A DNA stretch of 64,000 bases, from positions 5,741,001 to 5,805,000 of the forward strand of contig NZ_PPFB01000001.1 of NCBI RefSeq assembly GCF_002899455.1, read 5' to 3'. A program made the translations under genes and the position numbers. Numbering within the stretch: the stretch's first letter is position 1; every line of letters starts with the position of its first letter. The notes beneath the pieces are model-generated. The model saw only the letters and a list, made by a program, of their open reading frames with translations. It searched no databases and was not told the origin of the DNA. The DNA is from Streptomyces sp. DH-12 (GTDB taxonomy: Bacteria > Actinomycetota > Actinomycetes > Streptomycetales > Streptomycetaceae). This document shows positions 1 through 10,610 of this stretch, in pieces.

Positions 1-1
1 C

Positions 2-523
2 GTCATCGATCCGGCCGGGTCCGGCGCGCAGGCGCTGGCCCCGCTCACCCGGACCGGCGTCCTCGCCGGTCCGCCCGCCCAGGGCGCCGCGGGCGTGACG
101 GAGGTGCTGGCCCGGCTCACCCAGCGGGTCGACCTGGTGCAGATGGCGCTGCGCGGCGGAGCACCGGACGCGCTGCCGCCCGGCCTCGACACCTCGCAGC
201 AACTGCTGATCGTCAACGACTTCCCGCACGGCTTCGACGACCGGGCGGTGAACCAGCTGCGCTACCTCGTCGACGAGGGACCGTCGGTCGGCGTCCACCT
301 GATGATGGTCGCGGACCGCGAGGAGTCAGCGGGTTACGGTCCGCTGCTGGACCCGCTGTGGCGCTCACTGCTGCGACTGACCCCGGTGCCCGACGACCAC
401 CTCGCCGACCCGTGGGTGGGGCATGCCTGGACGTACGAGCCGCCGGTGGTGCCGCAGGGCAGCGAGGTGCTCCGCCAGGTCCTCACCAAGGTCGCCGAGG
501 CACGCCGCGCTTGGAGCAGATGA
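2..523 (+). CDS. FtsK/SpoIIIE-type ATPase-like protein, C-terminal fragment
   Basis: The gene is open at the left edge, so only the last 173 codons are visible. The fragment resembles the second half of an FtsK/SpoIIIE or EssC-like nucleotide-binding domain: a Walker B-like strand LLIVNDFP near fragment residue 68, then a segment YLVDEGPSVGVHLMMVADR that resembles the GVHL stretch following Walker B in FtsK motors. The Walker A half would lie upstream of the window. The family pumps DNA or secreted proteins using ATP; which one this is cannot be told from the fragment. An intrinsic terminator follows the stop, so this gene ends its own transcript. Confidence 0.55.
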   Translation, partial: VIDPAGSGAQALAPLTRTGVLAGPPAQGAAGVTEVLARLTQRVDLVQMALRGGAPDALPPGLDTSQQLLIVNDFPHGFDDRAVNQLRYLVDEGPSVGVHLMMVADREESAGYGPLLDPLWRSLLRLTPVPDDHLADPWVGHAWTYEPPVVPQGSEVLRQVLTKVAEARRAWSR

Positions 524-550
524 CCGTCCGACCCCTTTGACCAACGGCAT

Positions 551-590
551 GCAAAGCCCTCCCACCTGGGCCTTTGTATCTTTCTTTATC
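551..590 (+). terminator. Intrinsic terminator with T-rich tail
   Basis: CAAAG-CCC (552-559) pairs with GGG-C-CTTTG (568-576), with one bulged base. The stem is followed by an unusually AT-rich stretch, TATCTTTCTTTATC. It lies 28 nt after the stop of the FtsK-like gene and is one of the few terminators here with a real U-tract. Confidence 0.6.
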
Positions 591-596
591 GATCTC

Positions 597-625
597 TTTA
601 CCAACCCTTGGTGATTGGGTACTCT
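597..625 (+). promoter_or_regulatory. Probable promoter of the terC riboswitch transcript
   Basis: TTTACC (597-602), a 17-nt spacer and TACTCT (620-625) form a plausible housekeeping promoter. The predicted start near 632 falls just before the first strand of riboswitch stem P1 (634-639), which is where a riboswitch transcript should begin. Confidence 0.45.
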
Positions 626-627
626 TG

Positions 628-804
628 GCCGCACGGAGGGGAGTACTCCCTGTCTGTGCGGCGACCCCGTCAATACGGATCAGGCCAGATCCCGGGGCGT
701 CGGCCCGAGGACCATCGGGACGCATCGAGCGTCCCAGGTCCGGGTGGAAGAGACCTCCGGCAGCGACGACGCTGACATTTGCCGTGTGACGCAACTGCCG
801 GAGG
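628..804 (+). ncRNA. yybP-ykoY (Mn2+) riboswitch with translational expression platform
   Basis: The leader carries yybP-ykoY landmarks in order: GGGGAGTA (638-645), the hairpin CCGTCAATACGG, the GGCCCGAGGACC block (702-713), and a 3' GAGACC (750-755) leading into the closing strand. Stem P1 would be CGGAGG (634-639) with CCTCCG (754-759). The same 3' strand, CCTCCGGCA (754-762), is exactly complementary to TGCCGGAGG (796-804), which contains the terC ribosome binding site. So metal-stabilised P1 should release the RBS, giving an ON switch at translation. The class is known to bind Mn2+ and to sit before TerC-type exporters. The pairing is read from the sequence; the switching logic is inferred. 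Confidence 0.85.
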
Positions 805-808
805 CGCA

Positions 809-1810
809 GTGGATGTTTCCCTGAACGTATGGGTCCTGACGATCGTGGGCCTGTGCGCCCTCATCGCCGCCGATTTCTTCATCGGCCGCAAGCCGCATGA
901 CGTCTCCGTCAAGGAGGCCGGGATCTGGACCATCGTCTGGATCGTTCTGGCCGCGCTCTTCGGGCTCGGTCTGCTGGCCTTCGGCGGCGGCCAGCCGGCG
1001 GGCGAGTTCTTCGCCGGCTACATCACCGAGAAGTCGCTGAGCGTCGACAACCTCTTCGTCTTCGTCCTGATCATGGCGAAGTTCGCCGTGCCCTCGCAGT
1101 ACCAGCAGCGGGTGCTCCTCGTCGGAGTGCTCATCGCCCTGGTGCTGCGCGCGATCTTCATTGCCGCCGGCGCCGCCATCATCGCCAGCTTCTCCTGGGT
1201 GTTCTACATATTCGGCGCCTTCCTGATCTGGACCGCCTGGAAGCTCATCCAGGAGGCCAGGGCCGACGAGGAGGACGAGGAGTTCGAGGAGAACAAGCTC
1301 CTCAAGGCGGCCGAGCGCCGCTTCGGCGTGGCCGACCGCTACCACGGCACCAAGCTGTGGATCCAGCAGAACGGCAAGCGGGTCATGACCCCGATGCTCG
1401 TCGTCATGCTCGCCATCGGCTCCACCGACGTCCTGTTCGCGCTGGACTCGATCCCCGCGATCTTCGGTCTGACCCAGGACCCGTACATCGTCTTCACGGC
1501 GAACGCGTTCGCGCTGATGGGTCTGCGGCAGCTGTACTTCCTCATCGGCGGACTGCTGAAGAAGCTGGTCCACCTGTCCTACGGCCTGTCGATCATCCTG
1601 GGCTTCATCGGCGTGAAGCTGGTGCTGCACGCCCTGCACGAGTCGGGGGTGCACGTACCCGAGATCAGCATTCCGGTCTCCCTGGGCGTGATCTGCTCGG
1701 TGCTGATCGTCACCACGATCACCAGTCTCCGGGCGTCCCGGAAGCAGGCGCGGGCCGAGGCGGCCACCGGGCGGGCAGGGAGCCCCGAGAAGACCGACAT
1801 CGACGCCTGA
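809..1810 (+). CDS. terC: TerC-family membrane metal exporter
   Basis: A 333-residue polytopic membrane protein. TerC (Alx/MeeF-like) proteins export or manage Mn2+ and may load metal onto secreted proteins. Conserved acidic membrane motifs are visible: VDNLF near residues 79-83 and STDVLFALDS near 205-214, with an acidic cytoplasmic loop (ADEEDEEFEE) between membrane segments. I chose GTG 809 because GGAGG (800-804) sits 4 nt before it and lies inside the riboswitch expression platform; a TTG at 779 would place the riboswitch pairing region in coding sequence. A Mn2+-type riboswitch upstream and a cation antiporter downstream support metal export. A strong hairpin ends the transcript before chaA. 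Confidence 0.92.
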   Translation: MDVSLNVWVLTIVGLCALIAADFFIGRKPHDVSVKEAGIWTIVWIVLAALFGLGLLAFGGGQPAGEFFAGYITEKSLSVDNLFVFVLIMAKFAVPSQYQQRVLLVGVLIALVLRAIFIAAGAAIIASFSWVFYIFGAFLIWTAWKLIQEARADEEDEEFEENKLLKAAERRFGVADRYHGTKLWIQQNGKRVMTPMLVVMLAIGSTDVLFALDSIPAIFGLTQDPYIVFTANAFALMGLRQLYFLIGGLLKKLVHLSYGLSIILGFIGVKLVLHALHESGVHVPEISIPVSLGVICSVLIVTTITSLRASRKQARAEAATGRAGSPEKTDIDA

Positions 1811-1837
1811 CCCCGTCGGACACCGGGAACACCGGGC

Positions 1838-1880
1838 ACCGGGAGCGAAGGGCAGCATGCCGCCGGCCTTCGCTCCCGGT
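1838..1880 (+). terminator. Rho-independent type hairpin after terC
   Basis: A perfect 14-bp inverted repeat: ACCGGGAGCGAAGG (1838-1851) with CCTTCGCTCCCGGT (1867-1880), 15-nt loop. No U-tract, as is usual in Streptomyces. Confidence 0.75.
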
Positions 1881-1947
1881 CCCGCACGTTCCAGCGCGCC
1901 GCCCCGGGCGGCGCCGACCGCAATCGACGAACACCAGGAGGACATGC

Positions 1948-2097
1948 GTGACCATGATGACCCCCAGACGATCAGGATCACGGAGCGGAAGGGGTCGCCG
2001 TACGGCGGTGCCCGGTCCGACGCCCTCCACGGTCGCCCGGTGGTCGACAGTCCTCGAGGTGCGGCGCCCCCACACGCCGGGGACGAGCGCCGCATGA
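1948..2097 (+). CDS. Possible 49-codon leader ORF coupled to chaA
   Basis: A GTG at 1948 is preceded by the best ribosome binding site in the region, AGGAGG at 1936-1941. Its ORF runs 49 codons and ends in TGA at 2095-2097, overlapping the chaA ATG as ATGA, the classic arrangement for translational coupling. The peptide is very basic (many Arg) and resembles no family I know. The competing reading is that the same Shine-Dalgarno drives ATG 1944, which is in frame with chaA and would give the antiporter a 50-residue hydrophilic N-terminal extension. Protein evidence would be needed to decide. Confidence 0.35.
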   Translation: MTMMTPRRSGSRSGRGRRTAVPGPTPSTVARWSTVLEVRRPHTPGTSAA

Positions 2098-3194
2098 CGG
2101 ACCGGATCAAGTCCCTGGCAGGTCGTTGGACGCTCGCCGTTCCGGTGCTCGCGGTCGTGCTGCTCGCCCTGACCTGGGGAAGGGACCTGCCCGGCGGGAC
2201 CGTCGTGCTGGTGACCCTGGTCCTGGCGGGAGCGGTGCTGGCGGCCGTGCACCACGCCGAGGTGGTCGCCCACCGGGTCGGCGAGCCGTTCGGCTCCCTG
2301 GTGCTGGCGGTCGCCGTCACGGTCATCGAGGTGGCGCTGATCGTGACCCTGATGCTCGACGGCGGGGACAAGAGCGCGACGCTCGCCCGGGACACCGTGT
2401 TCGCCGCCGTCATGATCACCTGCAACGGCATCCTCGGACTCAGCCTGCTCGTCGGCTCGCTGCGGCACAAGACGGCGGTCTTCAACTCGGAGGGCACCGG
2501 AGCCGCCCTCGCCACCGTGACCACGCTGGCGGTTCTCAGCCTCGTGCTGCCGACGTTCACCACCAGCAAGCCGGGCCCGGAGTTCTCCACCGTCCAGCTC
2601 ACCTTCGCCGCGGTCGCCTCACTGAGCCTCTACGGACTGTTCGTCGCGACCCAGACCGTGCGGCACCGCGACTACTTCCTGCCGGTCGTGAAGCACGGGG
2701 AGCAACCCTCCCCCGAGGCGCACGTCGAGGCGCCCTCCACACGCACCGCGCTGATCAGCCTGGGGCTGCTGCTCCTGGCCCTGGTCGGCGTCGTCGGCCT
2801 GGCCAAAGGCGTGTCACCGACGATCGAGTCCGGGGTGGAGGCGGTCGGTCTCGGCCACGGCGTGGTCGGTGTGATCATCGCCCTGCTGGTGCTGCTGCCG
2901 GAGACCATAGCCGCGGTGCGCGCGGCGCACCGCAACCACGTGCAGACCAGCATGAACCTGGCGCTGGGCTCGGCGATGGCCAGCATCGGCCTGACCATCC
3001 CGACCGTCGCGCTGGCCTCGCTCTGGCTGCCCGGCCCGCTCATTCTCGGACTCGGCAACACCCATATGGTGCTGCTCGCGCTGACGGTGGTGGTCAGCGC
3101 CCTGACCGTGGTCCCGGGCCGGGCCACACCGCTTCAGGGAGGCGTGCACCTGGTGCTGCTCGCCGCCTATCTGGAACTGACGATCAACCCCTGA
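2094..3194 (+). CDS. chaA: ChaA-type Ca2+(Na+,K+)/H+ antiporter
   Basis: A 366-residue membrane protein, the same length as E. coli ChaA. It has about eleven hydrophobic segments, with the two glutamate-containing CaCA alpha repeats: EPFGSLVLAVAVTVIEVALI in the first half and LLPETIAAVRAAHRNHVQTS with NLALGSAMASIGLTIP in the second. The family exchanges cytoplasmic Ca2+, Na+ or K+ for protons. ATG 2094 matches the family's usual length but lacks a clear Shine-Dalgarno of its own; it overlaps a short upstream ORF by ATGA, and an in-frame ATG at 1944 has a strong RBS, so the start is uncertain. With terC upstream it forms a small cation-homeostasis block. Confidence 0.9.
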   Translation: MTDRIKSLAGRWTLAVPVLAVVLLALTWGRDLPGGTVVLVTLVLAGAVLAAVHHAEVVAHRVGEPFGSLVLAVAVTVIEVALIVTLMLDGGDKSATLARDTVFAAVMITCNGILGLSLLVGSLRHKTAVFNSEGTGAALATVTTLAVLSLVLPTFTTSKPGPEFSTVQLTFAAVASLSLYGLFVATQTVRHRDYFLPVVKHGEQPSPEAHVEAPSTRTALISLGLLLLALVGVVGLAKGVSPTIESGVEAVGLGHGVVGVIIALLVLLPETIAAVRAAHRNHVQTSMNLALGSAMASIGLTIPTVALASLWLPGPLILGLGNTHMVLLALTVVVSALTVVPGRATPLQGGVHLVLLAAYLELTINP

Positions 3195-3365
3195 CCGAGG
3201 GGCCCTGGGGCCGCCCGGACATCCGGGCGGCCGCGGGCACTTCCCGATGCGAGCGGGCATCACGGCCGGACGGCAGTGCCGTACGAGCCTCCGGCGCGGC
3301 GTGATAGACCGGGTGCGATCAGCGGTCCCGGCGAGGGACCGCACCGCCGACGGACCGGAGGAAAC

Positions 3366-3839
3366 GTGCCCCGCAACCTGGCCGACGCCCCGATCATGAT
3401 TCTCAACGGGCCCAATCTGAACCTGCTCGGGCAGCGGCAGCCGGAGATCTACGGGCGCGACACGCCGGCCGACGTCGAGGCGATGTGCGCCCGGGCGGCC
3501 GCCGCGCACAACGGCACGGTGGACCTCCGCCAGTCCAACCACGAGGGCCAGTTGGTCGACTGGATCCACGAGGCGCGGCTGCACCACTGCGGCATCGTCA
3601 TCAACCCGGGCGCCTACTCGCACACCTCCGTCGCGATCCTGGACGCCCTCAACACCTGCGACGGCATGCCCGTGGTGGAGGTCCACATCTCCAACATCCA
3701 CCGGCGGGAGAGCTTCCGGCACCACTCCTACGTCTCGCTGCGCGCCGACGGCGTCATCGCGGGGTGCGGCGTCCAGGGGTACGTGTTCGCGGTGGAGCGG
3801 ATCGCGGCGCTGGCGGGTCCGGGGCTGGCCGGGACGTGA
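3366..3839 (+). CDS. aroQ: Type II 3-dehydroquinate dehydratase
   Basis: A 157-residue protein of the dodecameric type II family, which dehydrates 3-dehydroquinate to 3-dehydroshikimate in the shikimate pathway (or in quinate use). Diagnostic blocks are present in order: NGPNLNLLGQRQPEIYG near residues 14-30 with the catalytic Tyr, RQSNHEGQLVDWIHEA, NPGAYSHTS with substrate-binding residues, and VHISNIHRRESFRHHS containing the catalytic His. GTG 3366 is chosen because GGAGG lies about 7 nt upstream and the length fits the family. It is a single-gene transcript ending in a hairpin shared with the convergent hydrolase gene. Confidence 0.95.
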   Translation: MPRNLADAPIMILNGPNLNLLGQRQPEIYGRDTPADVEAMCARAAAAHNGTVDLRQSNHEGQLVDWIHEARLHHCGIVINPGAYSHTSVAILDALNTCDGMPVVEVHISNIHRRESFRHHSYVSLRADGVIAGCGVQGYVFAVERIAALAGPGLAGT

Positions 3840-3841
3840 CC

Positions 3842-3860
3842 CGGGCGGGCCGGCCGCCCG
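3842..3860. terminator. Short bidirectional hairpin
   Basis: CGGGCGG (3842-3848) pairs with CCGCCCG (3854-3860). It occupies the 22-nt gap between the convergent aroQ and MBL-fold genes. Confidence 0.45.
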
Positions 3861-3861
3861 C

Positions 3862-4518
3862 TCACCAGCCGCGTGCGCGCCACTCCGGCAGGTGGGGGCG
3901 TTCGGCGCCGAGCGTGGTGTCGTTGCCGTGGCCCGGGTAGACCCAGGTCTCGTCCGGGAGGACGTCGAAGATCTTGGTCTCGACGTCGTGCATCAGGCTG
4001 GCGAACGCCTCCGGGTCCTTGCGGGTGTTGCCCACACCGCCCGGGAACAGGCAGTCCCCGGTGAACACATGGGGATGCCCGTGGGGGTCGTCGTAGACGA
4101 GGGCGATCGAGCCGGGGGTGTGGCCGACGAGGTGGCGGGCGGTGAGTTCCACCTGGCCGACGCGGATGACGTCACCGTCGTCGACCGGCACGTCGGTCGG
4201 GACCGGAATGCCTTCGGCGTCGTACCGGCCCGCGTAGGTGCGGGCGCCGGTGGCGGCCACGACCTCCGCGAGCGCCTGCCAGTGGTCGCCGTGCCGGTGG
4301 GTGGTGACGACGGACGCGATGCCGTCGTCACCGATCATGCCCAGCAGCGTGTCGGCGTCGTCCGCCGCGTCGATCAGCAATTGATCGTCGGTGGCCCGGC
4401 AGCGCAGCAGGTACGCGTTGTTCTCCATGGGGCCGACCGCGACCTTGGTGATCATCAGGTCCTTGAGTTCGTGCACGTCGGCCGGTCCGCCGACCGTCAC
4501 CCGCCCGCTGTACGTCAT
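3862..4518 (-). CDS. MBL-fold metallo-hydrolase (glyoxalase II-like)
   Basis: A 218-residue metallo-beta-lactamase-fold hydrolase. The metal motif THRHGDHW lies at residues 73-80, and further ligands are seen in RHLVGHTPGS, TGDCLFPGGVGN and the closing YPGHGNDTTLG. The pattern is close to hydroxyacylglutathione hydrolase and related thioesterases; in actinobacteria, which use mycothiol, the substrate is unknown. The neighbouring gene belongs to a mycothiol-linked superfamily, which makes a mycothiol thioester an attractive but unproven substrate. The ATG lies 7 nt after a TAGGCT box and lacks a Shine-Dalgarno, so the message is probably leaderless. Confidence 0.85.
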   Translation of the reverse strand: MTYSGRVTVGGPADVHELKDLMITKVAVGPMENNAYLLRCRATDDQLLIDAADDADTLLGMIGDDGIASVVTTHRHGDHWQALAEVVAATGARTYAGRYDAEGIPVPTDVPVDDGDVIRVGQVELTARHLVGHTPGSIALVYDDPHGHPHVFTGDCLFPGGVGNTRKDPEAFASLMHDVETKIFDVLPDETWVYPGHGNDTTLGAERPHLPEWRARGW

Positions 4519-4525
4519 GGGCGTC

Positions 4526-4531
4526 AGCCTA
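4526..4531 (-). promoter_or_regulatory. -10 box of a probable leaderless promoter (MBL hydrolase)
   Basis: TAGGCT on the minus strand ends 7 nt before the ATG at 4518, so transcription should begin at or next to the start codon. It sits inside the 39-nt gap after the upstream gene. Confidence 0.45.
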
Positions 4532-4557
4532 GCGCCGGAAGCGGCGACGGACCGAGC

Positions 4558-5247
4558 TCACAGAGGCGGCAGCTTCGGCAGGTCCCCGCCCTTCACCGTC
4601 AGGGCGGCGCCGTCCCGGCGTCCGGCGAGCCAGCCGAGCAGACCGGCGGGCGTCCCCTCGACCGTGACCGGGCCGCCGTCCGCTCCGCCGCCGGTCGTCC
4701 AGGTGCGGCCGTCCGTGGTCGAGAGGGTGGTCACGGGCACGTCCGGGTGGCCGGTGAAGCGGGCCGCGAGGAAGGCGATCTCCCGGTCGGTGAAGTCGGC
4801 CGGCAGGTCCTCCAGCTCATAGCCGATCCCCAGATCGACGTGGTGCAGCTCCACCTCGATCCAGCGCCGGAACGGCACCCGCTCCGCGCGGTCGGTGACG
4901 CCGTTGCGCAGTTCGACGACGCGGGACCGGTCCGCCGGGGCGGCGGCCGCCGCGCGGAACCGCTCGGCGCTGGCCCGTACATCCGCGAGCTGCTCGTCCA
5001 GAGGGCGCGGGGCGCCCGCCTCGATGTCGGCGTCCCGGGCCTCGGCGGAGGCGTACATGGGGCGGCCCTCCAAAACGTTCACCAGGGCGTCCGCGTTGCG
5101 GGCCAGGTGGGCGAGGACGTGGCCGCGGGTCCAGCCGGGCAGGCGTGACGACTGGGTCACAGCCGCGTCGTCCAGTGCGCCGACCGCGTGGAGCAGCCGC
5201 TCGGTAGCGGCCTGTACAGACGCCAGGTCATCAGCGTGATCCATCAT
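4558..5247 (-). CDS. Maleylpyruvate isomerase/DinB-superfamily protein
   Basis: A 229-residue protein of the mycothiol-dependent maleylpyruvate isomerase-like superfamily (DinB four-helix fold). The metal-site pattern is visible: GWTRGHVLAHLARNADAL near the N-terminus and RWIEVELHHVDLGIGYEL in the middle, supplying three histidines. A C-terminal domain rich in Gly and Trp follows, as in actinobacterial members. Many members are mycothiol S-transferases, but the substrate cannot be read here. It is transcribed ahead of the MBL hydrolase with a 39-nt gap. The start is ATG 5247 (or the adjacent ATG 5244); no Shine-Dalgarno is present and a TAGGGT box lies 7 nt upstream, suggesting a leaderless mRNA. 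Confidence 0.8.
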   Translation of the reverse strand: MMDHADDLASVQAATERLLHAVGALDDAAVTQSSRLPGWTRGHVLAHLARNADALVNVLEGRPMYASAEARDADIEAGAPRPLDEQLADVRASAERFRAAAAAPADRSRVVELRNGVTDRAERVPFRRWIEVELHHVDLGIGYELEDLPADFTDREIAFLAARFTGHPDVPVTTLSTTDGRTWTTGGGADGGPVTVEGTPAGLLGWLAGRRDGAALTVKGGDLPKLPPL

Positions 5248-5254
5248 GTCGCCG

Positions 5255-5260
5255 ACCCTA
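5255..5260 (-). promoter_or_regulatory. -10 box of a probable leaderless promoter
   Basis: TAGGGT on the minus strand ends exactly 7 nt before ATG 5247, with no ribosome binding site between them. Confidence 0.5.
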
Positions 5261-5470
5261 GCCGCGTCACACCTTCGGGTGAAGAAGGTGAACCGGACGC
5301 CAGAATCGAATGCACGTGCTATAAGGTCGGGTGCGGCGTCGGGCATGCTGGAAAGCCGGGGTTTGTTGACGATCCGTGAACCCGAACCGGCGTTGTCAGT
5401 GGCTCCCCCTAGTCTGAGAAGGACGGGGGCCTCGCCCCTGTCACTTCCCTCAAGAAAGGTGCGGACCGGC

Positions 5471-8473
<3,003 letters not shown>

Positions 8474-8491
8474 CCGGCCCGCCCGACCGAC

Positions 8492-8535
8492 CGTGTGCCG
8501 TGCCCCGGAGACAGTCCTCCGCGGCACGGCACACG
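8492..8535. terminator. Bidirectional terminator between uvrA and the pfkB gene
   Basis: A perfect 13-bp stem: CGTGTGCCGTGCC (8492-8504) with GGCACGGCACACG (8523-8535), 18-nt loop, exactly filling the gap between the convergent genes. Confidence 0.75.
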
Positions 8536-8539
8536 TGTG

Positions 8540-9457
8540 TCAGGCGGTCCGCGGTTCCAGCTCGTGGGCGTACGGGGGCTCCGCACCGGCGCGGGAACAG
8601 GTGACCGCCGCCGCGCGCGCCGCGAAACGCAGCAGGCTCTCCCAGCCCTCGGCGCCGAGCGCGGCCACGCCCTCCTCACTGAGCGCGTCACGCTCCGCCA
8701 GTCCGTGCAGCAGGGCCGCGTTCACCGTGTCGCCCGCGCCGATGGTGTCCACCACCGCGACGCGCTCACCCGGCACCGTGTACTCGGCGCCGTCACGGGT
8801 GTACGCCGTCAGACCGTCCCCGCCCCGGGTGACCACGACCGCCGAGGGTCCGGCCGCGAGCCACTCGCGCGGGGACCCGCCGATCCATTCGGCGTCCTCC
8901 GCGGACAGCTTCAGCAGGGACACCGACGGCAGCCAGCTTCTGAACCGCGCCCGGTAGACGTCGGCGTCCGGGATCAGCCCCGCCCGGATGTTGGGGTCGA
9001 GCGCCGTGAACACGCCCCCCGCCGACGCCTCGCGCATCAGAGCCTCGTACGCGCTCGCGCCCGGCTCCAGCACGAGGGAGCACGTGCCGAAGGACACCGC
9101 GCGGGTACCGGCGGGCAGCGCCTGGGGCTCGCTGAACAACCGGTCCGCGGTGCCCTCCACGTAGAACGAGTAGGCCGCCGAGCCGTCGGCGCCGACCGTG
9201 GCGACGGCCAGTGTCGTCGGCTCGTCACCGCGCTGCACCGACGCCACGTCCACGCCGGTCACCCTGAGCCGTTCCAGCAGCGCCTCCCCGAAGGCGTCCC
9301 GCGACACCCGGGAGCAGAACGCGGTGGGGGAGCCGAGGCGGCCCAGGGCCACCGCCGTGTTGAAGGGGCCGCCGCCGAGCGCGGGCGTCAGCGCGGCGAG
9401 CGCACCCGCCCCCTGCGGTACCAGGTCGATCAGTGCCTCACCGGCGACGACGATCAC
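8540..9457 (-). CDS. PfkB-family carbohydrate kinase
   Basis: A 305-residue ribokinase/fructokinase-type kinase that phosphorylates a sugar or nucleoside with ATP. The N-terminal sugar-site motif GGGPFNTAVALGRLG is at residues 28-42, and the anion-hole/catalytic motif DTIGAGDT is at 237-244 with Asp 243 as the expected base. The start is GTG 9457, with AAAGGAA 8 nt upstream; it overlaps the TGA of the LacI-family gene as GTGA, so the two are co-translated. Closest overall look is bacterial fructokinase, but the sugar is not certain. The overlapping regulator and the operator array upstream suggest a sugar-inducible operon. Confidence 0.88.
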   Translation of the reverse strand: MIVVAGEALIDLVPQGAGALAALTPALGGGPFNTAVALGRLGSPTAFCSRVSRDAFGEALLERLRVTGVDVASVQRGDEPTTLAVATVGADGSAAYSFYVEGTADRLFSEPQALPAGTRAVSFGTCSLVLEPGASAYEALMREASAGGVFTALDPNIRAGLIPDADVYRARFRSWLPSVSLLKLSAEDAEWIGGSPREWLAAGPSAVVVTRGGDGLTAYTRDGAEYTVPGERVAVVDTIGAGDTVNAALLHGLAERDALSEEGVAALGAEGWESLLRFAARAAAVTCSRAGAEPPYAHELEPRTA

Positions 9458-10488
9458 GAGGGGTTCCTTTCTTCCGGGCAGCCGCAGGAGGTGCGGTGCA
9501 CGAAGGTGCACGGGAGGCGTTCGGTGCGGGCCGGACGGTCCGGGGCGGCCAGGCGGTCCAGCAGCAGGTGCACCGCCCGCGCGCCGATGTCCCGGCTCGG
9601 CTGGGCGACGGCCGTGAGGCGAGGGGAGAAGAGGTCCGCCCAGGCGAAGTCGTCGAAGCAGCACAGGGCGATGTCCTCGGGTACGGACAGGCCGTGGGCG
9701 CGCAGGGCGCGCAGCGCGCCGATGGTCATGGCGTTGTTGGCGGTGATCAGCGCGGTGGGGCGCGAACCGAGGTCCAGCAGCTCGGTCGCGGCGCGTTCGG
9801 CTGCTGCGGCCTCCGAGTCGCCGTGCACCAGGATCCGCTCGTCGAACGGCAGTCCGGAGGCCGCGAGCCCGTGCCGGTACCCGGTGATCCGCTCGGCGGT
9901 CGTGCTGAGTCCGGGCAGGCCGGCCACCAGGGCGATGCGGCGGTGACCGCGTTCGGCGAGATGGGTGACCAGGTGGGCGGTCGGCTCGGTGCTCTCGGCG
10001 CAGACCTGGTCGAAGAGGGGCGGCTCGTCCTCGGCGGACGGGCCGACCAGCCGGTCCAGGAAGACGGCCGGTACCTGGTGCCGCCTCAGGTAGGAGAGCA
10101 GTTCGCCGGGCTCGGGGGAGGGTGCCACGATCATGCCCTCCACCCGGCGCTCGTGCAGCAGTTGGACGACCGTGCGCTCGTGCTCCGGGTCGTCGTGCGG
10201 ATCGGCGATGAGGAGGCTGTACCCGCGCTCCAGGGCCGCCGCCTCGACGCCCTGGAGGATCTCCGTGAAGTACGGGTTGCTGATCGTCGACACCGCGAGC
10301 CCGATCGACCGGGTGCGGGCCGTGACCAGCGAGCGGGCCAGGGTGTTAGGGGTGTACCCGAGCTCCTCCACGGCGTCCAGAACGGCCTGGCGGGTATGGG
10401 GGAGCACCGGGCGGGTGCCGTTCAGCACGTGTGAGACGGTCGCGATGGAGACTCCGGCGCTGCGCGCCACATCCGCCATGGTCGCCAT
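9454..10488 (-). CDS. LacI-family transcriptional regulator
   Basis: A 344-residue repressor-type protein. The N-terminal helix-turn-helix and hinge are clear: MADVARSAGVSIATVSHVLN, then LGYTPNTLARSLV. A periplasmic-binding-like effector domain follows (SIGLAVSTISNPYFTEIL, CCFDDFAWADLFSPRLT). ATG 10488 has AAGGAGA 8 nt upstream; a second ATG nine bases later is possible. It is the first gene of a two-gene operon with the PfkB kinase, and its promoter region carries eleven tandem palindromes of LacI-operator type starting 123 bp upstream. The C-terminus RTSCGCPEERNPS has paired cysteines common in Streptomyces members. The effector is presumably the kinase's sugar or its phosphate. Confidence 0.95.
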   Translation of the reverse strand: MATMADVARSAGVSIATVSHVLNGTRPVLPHTRQAVLDAVEELGYTPNTLARSLVTARTRSIGLAVSTISNPYFTEILQGVEAAALERGYSLLIADPHDDPEHERTVVQLLHERRVEGMIVAPSPEPGELLSYLRRHQVPAVFLDRLVGPSAEDEPPLFDQVCAESTEPTAHLVTHLAERGHRRIALVAGLPGLSTTAERITGYRHGLAASGLPFDERILVHGDSEAAAAERAATELLDLGSRPTALITANNAMTIGALRALRAHGLSVPEDIALCCFDDFAWADLFSPRLTAVAQPSRDIGARAVHLLLDRLAAPDRPARTERLPCTFVHRTSCGCPEERNPS

Positions 10489-10610
10489 CGTCCGTTCTCC
10501 TTCGGGCTGGGGTGGCGCGGGTCCGCTGCTCGTGCAGGGCCTTGAGAGGTCTTGGTTTTGGTCTTGGCCTTGGTCTCGGATGGGGACCGTATCGTACGGG
10601 AGTAGGGGGC

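Noticed and set aside
680..2602. 640-codon minus-strand frame over terC and chaA
   Set aside because: Antisense shadow; the plus strand has two clear membrane protein families and a riboswitch.
5300..5470. LexA (SOS) box upstream of uvrA
   Set aside because: TCGAATGCACGTGC has only one good half-site compared with the CGAAC-N4-GTTCG type consensus.
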